Assembly (NCBI GenBank): GCA_016202645.1
Contig: JACQOF010000096.1
Location: 1 to 30,342, forward strand
Direction: 5' to 3'
Source: a bacterium
GTDB taxonomy: Bacteria; Lindowbacteria; 2-12-FULL-62-27
DNA length: 30,342 nt
Shown: positions 15,447-23,150 of the stretch, piece by piece
Layout: each line of letters begins with the position of its first letter
How positions within the stretch are numbered: position 1 is the stretch's first letter
Notes under the pieces: model-generated
The model's input: the letters and a program-made list of their open reading frames with translations, nothing else
Database searches by the model: none
Told to the model about the DNA's origin: nothing
Position numbers and translations under genes: made by a program

Positions 15447-17740
15447 TGCCCACCGACTGGGCCCTCCTCGAGTTTCTCGCTCAGGGCGCCAGGCCCATCG
15501 CCGGACTCTTGAGCCGCTATCCCAAGGGCACGGTCTACCGGCGGTTGCGCGGGCTCCGCGCTGAGGGTCTGATCGCCACGTCCCCTCAGGGCTATGCCCT
15601 CACGTCCACCGGGGAACGCGCGCTCGCCGAGCGCGACGCGCAGGTGTTCATCGAGGGCCTGGGGGAAGCCTATCCCCCGCTGCGGGACGTGCCCACCCCT
15701 CAACACCGGGCGTGGCTCGAGCTCGCCCTCGCGGCCCTCGCCCTGCGCCGGCACACCGACCAGGAGGACCGGCACGCCGGCCTGCTCATCCTCGGCCCCA
15801 CGCTGAGCTGGAAGACCTCGGCGGCCGAGTTTCTTGCCGTCGCCCTGGGCGTGGACCCCACGACCCATATTGCCGATCTGCGGGCCGAGAGCGGGCAGAG
15901 CCTCTGGATCCGCCGCGGCCCGACGGGCGACGTCATCACCCAGCGCAGGCTCGTCAATGCGCCGATCGCGGTCTTCGACGAGTACCAAGCGGCCGACCGC
16001 GCCGTGCGGCGGGCCGTCGCGCCGTTCCTCACCGGCAAGCGCCGCCTGGCGATTGAGAACGACGTCGTCACCATCGCCCCGGTCCCCATCGTCATCCTGA
16101 ACCCCGCCCCGGGCGCAACCCTCGCGGCGCGGACTGGCTTGAGCGCGCCTCAACTCCGCCGGCTCATCCCGCTCGACGTGACGGGCCTGACCCTGTCCGA
16201 CCTCGCTGCCTCCGGCACGCGCCCGCTCGCCGCGGCCCGCCGCGCGGGGCCCTGCATGATTCCGGTGCCTCAGGACGCCGCCGACACCCTGCGCGCCCCG
16301 CTCGTGGAGGTGCTGCGCACGGTGCTGACGCCTGACGGCGCCGCGCTCCTCGATGTCGAGGTGGTGCTCGGGTTGGGCCGGGGTATGACCGCCTGGTTTT
16401 CCCCGACCGTCGCCCTCCGTCAGGCGCTCTACAACACCCTCCTCGTCGTCGAGACCGTTGGCTGGGTGAAGCCCGGATGGGTCGATGCCGTGCGCGCCTT
16501 CCCCAACGCCCGCCCGAGCCGCGCAGCGTCAACGATCGGGGCGGCGCCCGGTCAGGCGGCGCTGAACACCCGCACCATGCCCATCATTCCGCTGTTCCCG
16601 GAGCGCCGGGACCCCGCCGGAGAGGAGCGCGCCATGTCCGCGCAGGACTCGATGATGCCCGCCTTCACGCTGTCCGAGACCGCGAAGGCCGAGCTGGTCT
16701 GGCTGAGCCGTGAGCTCCAGATGCCCCTCGACATGGCCGTCGGGGTGCTCATCGACCATTACCGCTTCACGATGGGCACCGGCCACGACTTCGGGAACCT
16801 CCAGGCCATTGCGCACCTCCGGAAGGCGTGCGCGGAGACCCACGTGACCGCGCAGGATCTCCGCGACTGCGTCGAGCTCAAGGCGGCACTCCGCGAGCAT
16901 GACCTCGCGATCGACGAGGTCCGGGACGCGCTGGAGGTCGCCAAGGCGCTGGATGCCGCCGGCCTCAGCCTGGAGCAGGCGCAGGCCGTCGCCACACTGA
17001 GCGCCGACCTCGAACAGGCCGGGATCGACACCGCGATCGCCGACGAGCTCCGCAGCGCGCTCACACGCTACCAGGCCCTGGGGTACGACGTCGAACGCCT
17101 CACGGCCATCGCGGGTCTGTGGAGCCGTCTCGAGGCCTTGGGGATTGGCGTGGACGACCTGGCCGGGGCGCTGGACCACCTGGAGCAGCTCCGCGCCCTC
17201 GGGCTCGATCAGGCGACGGCCGAGGCCCTGGCCCGCGCCCTCGAGGCCGCTGGCATCACGACGGAGGACCGTGGCGTCGTCCTGCACCACGTCGTCGACA
17301 CGGGATGCGCCGCGGCCGATCGCGTGCGGCTCGACCAGGAGCGCGCCCGGCGTGCGCGCGAGGTCACGGCCCTCAAGGCGACGCTGGCCGCGCGCCGCGC
17401 CGCGCTCACCGAGATCCACCGACAGATCGACGGCGCCACGACACAGCGGGAGCAGCTTCAGCGCGAGCTGACTGACCTGACCCAGCAGGCCGCCGCGTTC
17501 CGCGACGCGATCGTCACCGCCACGGCGCTCGAGCGGTTCCTCCTCCAGCACACGGCGGCCGACGATCCGTTCTGGTCGAAACTCGAGCTGCTCCTCACCA
17601 CCAAGCGCAGCGCGCCGGCGCTCTTCTCGACCCTCCAGAGCTGGCTCGGCCCGGACCTGCGCCAGCGCGTGCGCGCCTTCCTGGACCAGATCGCCGGAGG
17701 TGGAACGACGCCGGCGACGGGCGCTGCGGGTGAGGCCTGA
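15443..17740 (+). CDS. Winged-helix / atypical P-loop / coiled-coil protein
   Basis: 765 aa from the ATG overlapping the previous stop. Residues 1-65 resemble a winged helix (LLSRYPKGTVYRRLRGLRAEG then GLIATSPQGYALT). A P-loop-like ATPase follows: GPTLSWKTS (118-126) where a Trp stands at the usual Gly of Walker A, Walker B IAVFDEYQ (175-182) and a sensor-like strand PIVILNP (215-221). From about 410 the protein is helical with recurring L-x-x-L-G-L units, then a coiled coil (about 640-720, from RVRLDQERARRAREV on) and a Trp-containing end. No described family comes to mind. A diverged partial homologue lies at 27784-28650. The tyrosine recombinase starts just after the stop, so a role in recombination or maintenance of a mobile element is inferred. 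Confidence 0.75.
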   Translation: MMPTDWALLEFLAQGARPIAGLLSRYPKGTVYRRLRGLRAEGLIATSPQGYALTSTGERALAERDAQVFIEGLGEAYPPLRDVPTPQHRAWLELALAALALRRHTDQEDRHAGLLILGPTLSWKTSAAEFLAVALGVDPTTHIADLRAESGQSLWIRRGPTGDVITQRRLVNAPIAVFDEYQAADRAVRRAVAPFLTGKRRLAIENDVVTIAPVPIVILNPAPGATLAARTGLSAPQLRRLIPLDVTGLTLSDLAASGTRPLAAARRAGPCMIPVPQDAADTLRAPLVEVLRTVLTPDGAALLDVEVVLGLGRGMTAWFSPTVALRQALYNTLLVVETVGWVKPGWVDAVRAFPNARPSRAASTIGAAPGQAALNTRTMPIIPLFPERRDPAGEERAMSAQDSMMPAFTLSETAKAELVWLSRELQMPLDMAVGVLIDHYRFTMGTGHDFGNLQAIAHLRKACAETHVTAQDLRDCVELKAALREHDLAIDEVRDALEVAKALDAAGLSLEQAQAVATLSADLEQAGIDTAIADELRSALTRYQALGYDVERLTAIAGLWSRLEALGIGVDDLAGALDHLEQLRALGLDQATAEALARALEAAGITTEDRGVVLHHVVDTGCAAADRVRLDQERARRAREVTALKATLAARRAALTEIHRQIDGATTQREQLQRELTDLTQQAAAFRDAIVTATALERFLLQHTAADDPFWSKLELLLTTKRSAPALFSTLQSWLGPDLRQRVRAFLDQIAGGGTTPATGAAGEA

Positions 17741-17870
17741 TGTGAACGACGGGGGACAGCCGTCGCACCACGACGACGCCGGCGGCGGCGCCGCGAACGC
17801 GGCGGTTGACCCCTGGCTCGTGCCCCCCGATAATCCGCCTCAGCGCGTGGCGGACAAGCGGAGGCAGCCC

Positions 17871-18773
17871 ATGCGCTTGTCCGCGCTCTTTGAGGAGTTC
17901 TGCCAGTACCTCCGGGTCGAGAAGGAGGCGGCCCCCCGCAGCATCGAGACGTATCGCTGGTGCTTTGGTGATTTCGTGGAGTTCGCGAGGCACGACGTTG
18001 GAGGCACGGTGCTCGTCACCCACTTCACCGCGGAGCGTTGCCGGGAGTATCAGTACGCACTGTCTGCGCGCGGGTTGCAGACCAACTCCATCCGCGTGCG
18101 GCTGGCGACCCTCGGCAGCTTCGGGAAGTGGGCCGTGCGCCGGGAGAAGCTCGACAAGAACCCGCTCGATCTCCTGACTCGCCCACGGCGGAAGGCCCGC
18201 TTGCCGCGGGTGCCCCGCTGGGAAACGGTTGAGCGGCTGCTCGCGGACTCGTCCGATCTGCGAGAGCGGGCGATCGTCGCACTCATGGCCTACGGGGGCC
18301 TGCGGCGGTCCGAGGTGGTCGCCCTCGACGTCGGCGACTACGCGCCGGAGTTCGGGTTACGGCGTGTGCGTGGCAAGGGCGGGCATGAGGCGGCGGTGCC
18401 CCTCCCCGAGGTCGCCCGGGCGTTCGTGTCGGAGTACGTCACCAAGGAGCGGGCCGACGCCGGCAGTAGTGACCCGATGTTCGTGGTGCGCTACCGCACC
18501 CGCGCGGGGGTCCGGCGCGAGAGCCGGATGACCGGCCAGAGGGTGTGGAAGCTCATCAAGGTCCTGGGCCGACGGGCAGGCTTACCCGAGTTACACCCGC
18601 ATGCCTTCCGTCATGGCTGCGGCGTGGAGCTGCACCGGCGCACCGGCGGGAATCTCCGTGTGGTGCAGGAGCACCTGCGGCACGCGGACATCCAGACGAC
18701 GACCGTGTATACGCGACTGACGCAGCATGAGCTCCAGCAGGCGGTCAGCGTCTTCGACGAGAAGGGGAGCTAA
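17871..18773 (+). CDS. Tyrosine recombinase / integrase (XerC/D-like)
   Basis: 300 aa, the usual length. A SAM-like N-terminal core-binding domain (about 1-95) is followed by the catalytic domain with all residues present: Arg in GGLRRSE, Lys in VRGKGGHEA, H-x-x-R in HPHAFRHG, His in HLRHADIQTT and Tyr in TVYTRL. ATG 17871 has GCGGAGG about seven bases upstream. A GTG at 17742, two bases after the previous stop, would add 43 disordered residues and is the coupled alternative. A terminator-like hairpin and a tRNA 3'-end fragment follow the gene, which fits an integrase next to its attachment site. Confidence 0.9.
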   Translation: MRLSALFEEFCQYLRVEKEAAPRSIETYRWCFGDFVEFARHDVGGTVLVTHFTAERCREYQYALSARGLQTNSIRVRLATLGSFGKWAVRREKLDKNPLDLLTRPRRKARLPRVPRWETVERLLADSSDLRERAIVALMAYGGLRRSEVVALDVGDYAPEFGLRRVRGKGGHEAAVPLPEVARAFVSEYVTKERADAGSSDPMFVVRYRTRAGVRRESRMTGQRVWKLIKVLGRRAGLPELHPHAFRHGCGVELHRRTGGNLRVVQEHLRHADIQTTTVYTRLTQHELQQAVSVFDEKGS

Positions 18774-18779
18774 ACGGAG

Positions 18780-18809
18780 ATTCTGATCCCGACACGGCGG
18801 GATCAGAAT
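18780..18809 (+). terminator. Hairpin after the integrase
   Basis: ATTCTGATCCCG (18780-18791), a six-base loop and CGGGATCAGAAT (18798-18809) form a perfect 12-bp stem a few bases after the integrase stop. No U-tract follows, so it is a terminator-like structure or a recombinase-binding dyad. Confidence 0.6.
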
Positions 18810-18840
18810 TCGGGGCTGCAAAAGATCTGAGAAATCAGCT

Positions 18841-18861
18841 TGGTGGCCCCAACGGGATTCG
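18841..18861 (-). other. tRNA 3'-end fragment, probable attachment site (tRNA-Glu-like)
   Basis: Read on the minus strand these 21 bases are a tRNA 3' end: the T-loop part CGAAT, T-stem CCCGT, acceptor strand TGGGGCC, discriminator A and CCA. The implied 5' acceptor GGCCCCA is typical of tRNA-Glu. The rest of the tRNA is missing: the T-loop is already altered (two bases lost) and no anticodon arm follows. It lies 67 bp after an integrase gene, the classical place for attL/attR. Nothing else is identified up to the next hairpin at 19027. Confidence 0.65.
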
Positions 18862-19026
18862 CCCGCTCTAGGTAACTCCTTCCGTCTGACCGTCCCCATC
18901 CGGGGCCGCGTACGGGCCGCGTGATGACGCGGAATCGAAACGCGCATATCGAGTGGCGGCCTCGCAATCCGTCACACCGGCTCGAACTACGTAAGTTCCT
19001 GCCACTCAAAGAGAATTCGCTAAGGA

Positions 19027-19054
19027 CGGTCGGGTCCCCGTCGGGACTCGACCG
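19027..19054 (+). promoter_or_regulatory. 12-bp hairpin with tetraloop ahead of the terminase genes
   Basis: CGGTCGGGTCCC (19027-19038), loop CGTC and GGGACTCGACCG (19043-19054) form a 12-bp stem with one G-T pair. It ends 14 bp before the GTG of the small-terminase-like gene. It could be a leader hairpin or an operator. Confidence 0.5.
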
Positions 19055-19068
19055 ACGATGAGTCCGCC

Positions 19069-19527
19069 GTGAAGGCTGCACGCTCCCGCTCCCGCCACGG
19101 CCTGACGGTCCCGATGGCCCGGATCAGATTGCGCGGATTCCGGGCGATTGACCGCCGATCAGCTGGCGCACGCGAAGCGCTGGCCTTCCGCCAGGAACTC
19201 GTTGCGGCGCTCGGCGGCGCAAGCGATCTCTCCCCCCAGCGGAAGCGGCTGATTGACCTAGCGGTCCGCTCCAGCCTGTTAGTCGATCACGTGGACGCCT
19301 ACCTCTTTGAGCAGCGGAGCCTCGTCAACGCCCGCACGAAGACCCTCCTGCCGGTCCTTGTCCAGCGCCAGATGCTCGCGGACCACCTCGTCCGCGTCCT
19401 CGACAAGCTCGGCCTCGACCGCGTCCCTCAGAAGGTCACGGACCTCAGTACCTATGTGCGCGAGCGGTACGGCCCCGATACGCCACCGCGCTCGGACGAC
19501 GCCGGAGCCGTACAAGAGGCCACATGA
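19069..19527 (+). CDS. Probable terminase small subunit-like protein
   Basis: 152 aa from GTG 19069; ATG 19114 would give 137 aa beginning MARIRLRGFRAIDRR. The protein is basic at the N terminus and helical afterwards (LSPQRKRLIDLAVRSSLLVDHVDAYLFEQ), the size and style of small terminase subunits, which bind phage DNA and load the large subunit. The call rests mainly on position: it overlaps a small gene (ATGA at 19524) that overlaps the large terminase. No helix-turn-helix is clear enough to name. Confidence 0.5.
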   Translation: MKAARSRSRHGLTVPMARIRLRGFRAIDRRSAGAREALAFRQELVAALGGASDLSPQRKRLIDLAVRSSLLVDHVDAYLFEQRSLVNARTKTLLPVLVQRQMLADHLVRVLDKLGLDRVPQKVTDLSTYVRERYGPDTPPRSDDAGAVQEAT

Positions 19528-19802
19528 GCGCGCCAGGGGATTTCCGGCACATCAGGCCGGGCTCGACTCGCACGTTCTTCGAAGCCCTCGATCTGGCGGG
19601 CCTCCCGCATCCCAGCCTCCCATACCCCGGCTACCTCGCCGAGATCGGCGACCTCTTCCTCTCCCTCCTAGTCGCCGGGGTCGATCACGAGGTGGTCGGC
19701 GACGAGACCTGGTACTGCCGCATCCTCGGCAATGCCCCAGACGCCGTTGATTCGCCCGGCCCCGAGCAGATAACTAAGCGCGACGGTCAGGACGACCCCT
19801 GA
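19524..19802 (+). CDS. Small hypothetical protein between the terminase genes
   Basis: 92 aa, with the start overlapping the previous stop (ATGA) and the stop overlapping the next start (TGATG). The sequence is acidic and not membrane-bound (for example FFEALDLAGLPHPSLPYPGY). Function unknown; coupled translation with the two terminase-type genes suggests a packaging or accessory role. Confidence 0.65.
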   Translation: MSAPGDFRHIRPGSTRTFFEALDLAGLPHPSLPYPGYLAEIGDLFLSLLVAGVDHEVVGDETWYCRILGNAPDAVDSPGPEQITKRDGQDDP

Positions 19803-21373
19803 TGCCAGCCGCCCCCTCGATCATCGAGTTCTGCACGGACTCCCAATTGCTCGGGCTCTCGATCTCTCCAGCGCAGGAGACGCTGCTCCGGTCCCTATAT
19901 GGCCTGCCCCTCGGGGACGAGCACCTCCATCTCTTCCGGGCTTGTACGGGACGCGCCACGTACGTGGGGACGCCCTTCAGCGAGGCGACAGTGATCGCCG
20001 GAGCCCGTGCGGGCAAGGACAGCCGGATCGCCGCGCCCGTTGCCTGCTACGAGGCCGTCTTCGGCGGCCACGAGCGCCATCTCGCCCGGGGCGAGCGCGC
20101 CGTCATCCCACTCGTCGCCCAGGATCAGCGCGCGACGAAGATCGCCTTCGGCTACATCCGCGACTACATGACCCGCTCCTCGCTCCTGGCCTCGCTCGTC
20201 GAGGAGGTGCTTGCGTCGGAGATCGTCCTCGCGAATGGCGTCACCATCGCGTGCTTCCCCTGCACCCTCCGATCGCTCCGAGGCTGGTCGATCCCTGTCG
20301 GCGTGATGGACGAGGTCGCCTTCTTCCGTTTGGAGGGTCAAGCTGACAGTGACGTGGAGATTCAGGCATCAATCCGCCGGGGAATGATCGCCTTTCCCAC
20401 CACCCGGCTCATCAAGATCAGCACGCCATACATGAAGAGCGGCGTCCTCTACGAGGACTTCAAGCGGGGCTTCGGGCAGGACGATCCCGATTTGCTCGTC
20501 TGGCGTGCCTCGTCACTCCTGATGAATCCTTCGCTTCGCGCCGAGCGCCTTCAGCGCGAGCAGCGGCTCGATCCCCTTCGCTTCGCCCGGGAGTACGAGG
20601 CGGAGTTCGCCGAGGACCTCGAAGCCTTCCTGCCCTCGGCCTGGGTCGATCACGCGGTCATCACCGGACGCCATGAGCTGCCGCCTCGCCCCGGCGTGCG
20701 CTACGTCGCCGCCGTGGACCCGTCAGGGGGCGGAGCCGACGCGTTCACCCTGGCCGTCGTCCATGCCGAGGGCCAGGGGCCGGAGCGGCGCATCGTACTG
20801 GACGTGATGCGCGGGTGGAGCCGGCGCGGGAGCGAGACGCTCGATCTCGAAGGCGTCGTCCGGGAGATCGCAGCTCTTGTGAAGCCCTATGGGCTGCGCA
20901 CCGTCATCGGCGATCGCTACGCGGCCGGGTGGGTTCGCGAACGCTTCCGGGCCGAGGGGCTCCGGTACGAGGAAGCCGAGATCAGGACCCCCAACGACCC
21001 CGGCGCCACGCGCTACCTCGAGAAGAGCACGGCCTATCTCGAAGTCGAGCCGTTGTTTGCCCAGGAACGCCTCGATCTCCTCGACCATCCCCAGCTCGCG
21101 CGGGAACTGAAAATGCTGGAGCGGCGCCACCGTGCCGGAGGCCGGACGCTCGTCGACCACCCGACGGGTGGGCATGATGATTTCGCAAACGCCCTCGCGC
21201 TGGCGGCGGCACTCGCTGCGCACAGTCGGGGACGCCCATTCGCCTCGGCGGTCCTCCCCGCTGGTGTCCACTCGATCGGCGAGCCGAGCCTCGCCCCGAT
21301 GGGCCGAGTGTCCGGCGGCGGGATGGGCGGGGTAGGCGGGCAGGCATCGTACATCGAGCGCTATTACCGATAG
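19802..21373 (+). CDS. terL: Phage terminase large subunit-like protein
   Basis: 523 aa. N-terminal packaging ATPase: Walker A-like GARAGKDS (about 66-73) and Walker B VGVMDEVAFF (about 166-175), followed by a coupling-type ISTPY. C-terminal RNase H-like nuclease: AAVDPSGGGADAF with the first Asp at about 304, VIGDRYAAGW (about 369) and HDDFANALA (about 457). These are the parts needed to translocate and cut DNA into a capsid. The last 50 residues are Gly-rich. It is coupled to the two preceding small genes. No portal, protease or capsid gene follows; the next gene is radC. This is either a prophage remnant, a satellite that uses other phages' capsids, or a domesticated nuclease. Confidence 0.82.
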   Translation: MPAAPSIIEFCTDSQLLGLSISPAQETLLRSLYGLPLGDEHLHLFRACTGRATYVGTPFSEATVIAGARAGKDSRIAAPVACYEAVFGGHERHLARGERAVIPLVAQDQRATKIAFGYIRDYMTRSSLLASLVEEVLASEIVLANGVTIACFPCTLRSLRGWSIPVGVMDEVAFFRLEGQADSDVEIQASIRRGMIAFPTTRLIKISTPYMKSGVLYEDFKRGFGQDDPDLLVWRASSLLMNPSLRAERLQREQRLDPLRFAREYEAEFAEDLEAFLPSAWVDHAVITGRHELPPRPGVRYVAAVDPSGGGADAFTLAVVHAEGQGPERRIVLDVMRGWSRRGSETLDLEGVVREIAALVKPYGLRTVIGDRYAAGWVRERFRAEGLRYEEAEIRTPNDPGATRYLEKSTAYLEVEPLFAQERLDLLDHPQLARELKMLERRHRAGGRTLVDHPTGGHDDFANALALAAALAAHSRGRPFASAVLPAGVHSIGEPSLAPMGRVSGGGMGGVGGQASYIERYYR

Positions 21374-21529
21374 AGCCGCCGTCGAACGAACCTGAGCGAA
21401 GTTGGCAGGCCGCTCCTCCATTCCTCAGGCCGATCTCGGCAGGACCTCTCGCTCGCTCTCGATACTTTTCCCTTGACCCACCTGCTCAGTCGTCTACGCT
21501 CCGTAACCTTGCTCGACGAGGAGCGTGCG

Positions 21530-22030
21530 ATGGTCAACCAGGCGAAGGTGGTCGGAAAGACCCAGACGAACGGCGGGACGCGACGGAACTACGTTCCCTT
21601 CATCACCTTCCGTGTCGTGCGCGACACTGCGATCGGCGAGGCACACGTCCTCGACGCCCCGCAGAAGGTGGCCGACCTCGCGTTCGAGGTCATCCCCGAC
21701 GACGCAAAGGAGCACTTCCTCGTGCTCCTGCTCGATGCGCAGAACGCGCTCGTCGCCGTCCACGAGGTCTCGGTCGGGACGCTGACGGCCTCCCTTGTGT
21801 CTGCCCGGGAAGTGTTCGGCCCAGCGTTGCGCACGATGGGGGTGGCCGCGCTCGTCTTGGTTCACAACCACCCGTCTGGCAGCCCGTCGCCGTCGATGGA
21901 GGACAAGCGGCTCACGAGGCAGCTCGTCGAGGCGGCGCGGTTGCTCGACCTGAAGATTCACGATCACGTCCTCATCGGCAACGGCCAAAAAAAGGCCTGG
22001 CAATCGCTCGCCGAGATGGGCCTGCTCTGA
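21530..22030 (+). CDS. radC: Short RadC/JAB-domain protein
   Basis: 166 aa. The JAMM metal-binding motif HNHPSGSPSPSMED is intact at about 111-124, and an upstream Glu lies in VHEVSVGTLTASLV. The N-terminal helix-hairpin-helix part of chromosomal RadC is absent, as in the short RadC proteins carried by plasmids, islands and phages. ATG 21530 was chosen for the ACGAGGAG ribosome-binding site six bases ahead; an in-frame start at 21473 lacks one. Role unproven; such proteins ride with mobile elements and have been linked to recombination or protection of incoming DNA. Confidence 0.85.
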   Translation: MVNQAKVVGKTQTNGGTRRNYVPFITFRVVRDTAIGEAHVLDAPQKVADLAFEVIPDDAKEHFLVLLLDAQNALVAVHEVSVGTLTASLVSAREVFGPALRTMGVAALVLVHNHPSGSPSPSMEDKRLTRQLVEAARLLDLKIHDHVLIGNGQKKAWQSLAEMGLL

Positions 22031-22339
22031 CATTGGCTCCTGTAGTCGATGCGTATCGAACTCTTTGCCTCTCTGCCTGGCTCCACCCCCTGAGATCAGG
22101 CGACTCTTTGACAATCTGCAGCGTCTCTGTCAAGCGAGACACCTTCATCCAAGCTGCCCTCTGAGCTGATCCAAGACGGGACTCGAACCCGTGTTTGAGT
22201 TACGACCACGTTTTCGCTAGATACAGCGAATAGTTGCGTATCATGTCTAGACACATTTGGGCTCGCAACTAAAACATGCGGTGTGATTGGCGAACCCCTC
22301 CGGCCCAGGCGGCACGTTGGGCACGCGCGGCCGGGGAAG
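22031..22339. other. 309-bp gap with a tRNA T-arm-like fragment; no gene
   Basis: On the minus strand, 22192-22176 reads ACGGG-TTCGAGT-CCCGT, a perfect T-stem and seven-base T-loop, but there is no matching acceptor end, CCA, D-arm or anticodon arm. Other small hairpins are TTGACA/TGTCAA (22108-22133) and TTCGCT/AGCGAA near 22210-22230. The gap separates the plus-strand packaging genes from the minus-strand block and may be the scar of a second integration. Confidence 0.5.
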
Positions 22340-23131
22340 TCATAGCCGAACATATCCGTGCGGGTCGATGTTTAGATAACGGCCTTTCTCGACTGCGTGG
22401 CGCACGTTGGCGATGTCCAACAGAACAAAAGCGCGCCCTTCAGCCTCTGTAACGTCATAGTGGAAGCCGTCCGGTAGACGGAAGGAATACTTCCAGCCAC
22501 GCGGAAAGGGCGCAATACCATGCGCCGGTCCCATGTGATTGAAAACTCGGCTTGAGAGGTCCTTCCATCGGCGCGGTCCCTCACGGGTCGACTGCCAATG
22601 AATCGCGTGGAATCGATGGATCGCTCGCGCTGCGCCAACGATATTGCCGGCGTCGCCAAACTGTTCGGCCGCCCCCCAGATTCCGTGACACTGGCCGTCC
22701 GCCTCGAACGAACAGGCCGGCAGCAACAACGGAGACGCCGTATCTCGCGGTTTGACCGTTTCCGCCCAGAGATCTTCCTGCTCAAGGACGGTGTTCACCG
22801 CCTCGATAAAGCTTCCTACGCTGTGAGGGAAATGCCCAAGGACACGGTTCGCTAACCAAATGAATCGAAAGTACGGCCGGATCTTCCGACCAATGTCTGC
22901 TTTCACTGCTGCGTCTTGCAAGGACAGTCCGAGAACATGCGGACTGACGTGGTTGTTGGCTTCTCTTATCGCCTTCTCGACTTCTGCACCTCTGACCTCA
23001 GCTCGGGCACGTCCGGTCGCGACACTGATCAACGTCCAGTCATCCCGCCATCTCGCCTGGCCGCCCGTAATTGCGGCCCTTACGCGGTGAACCTGTGTAG
23101 CAGGTATGCCGACGAGTATTGCTACTGGCAA
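22340..23131 (-). CDS. Hypothetical protein, 263 aa
   Basis: Starts at a TTG (LPVAILVGIPATQ) 19 bases after the stop of the upstream gene, so the two are probably one operon. It is soluble in appearance, with aromatic-rich middle parts (IGRKIRPYFRFIWLANRV, WKYSFRLPDGFHYDV). It ends INVDPHGYVRL-like (LNIDPHGYVRL). No catalytic motif or known domain is evident. The true start could be inside; no ribosome-binding site is clear. The neighbours (a LOTUS-like protein and AIPR) suggest a defence setting. Confidence 0.65.
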   Translation of the reverse strand: MPVAILVGIPATQVHRVRAAITGGQARWRDDWTLISVATGRARAEVRGAEVEKAIREANNHVSPHVLGLSLQDAAVKADIGRKIRPYFRFIWLANRVLGHFPHSVGSFIEAVNTVLEQEDLWAETVKPRDTASPLLLPACSFEADGQCHGIWGAAEQFGDAGNIVGAARAIHRFHAIHWQSTREGPRRWKDLSSRVFNHMGPAHGIAPFPRGWKYSFRLPDGFHYDVTEAEGRAFVLLDIANVRHAVEKGRYLNIDPHGYVRL

Positions 23132-23150
23132 CTGACAGGAATCGGCTCGC

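Noticed and set aside
19040-19070. Hammerhead ribozyme-like string ATGAGTCC ahead of the terminase genes
   Set aside because: The core needs CTGATGA and a downstream GAAA pairing with stem III; here it reads CGATGA and no GAAA follows in place.
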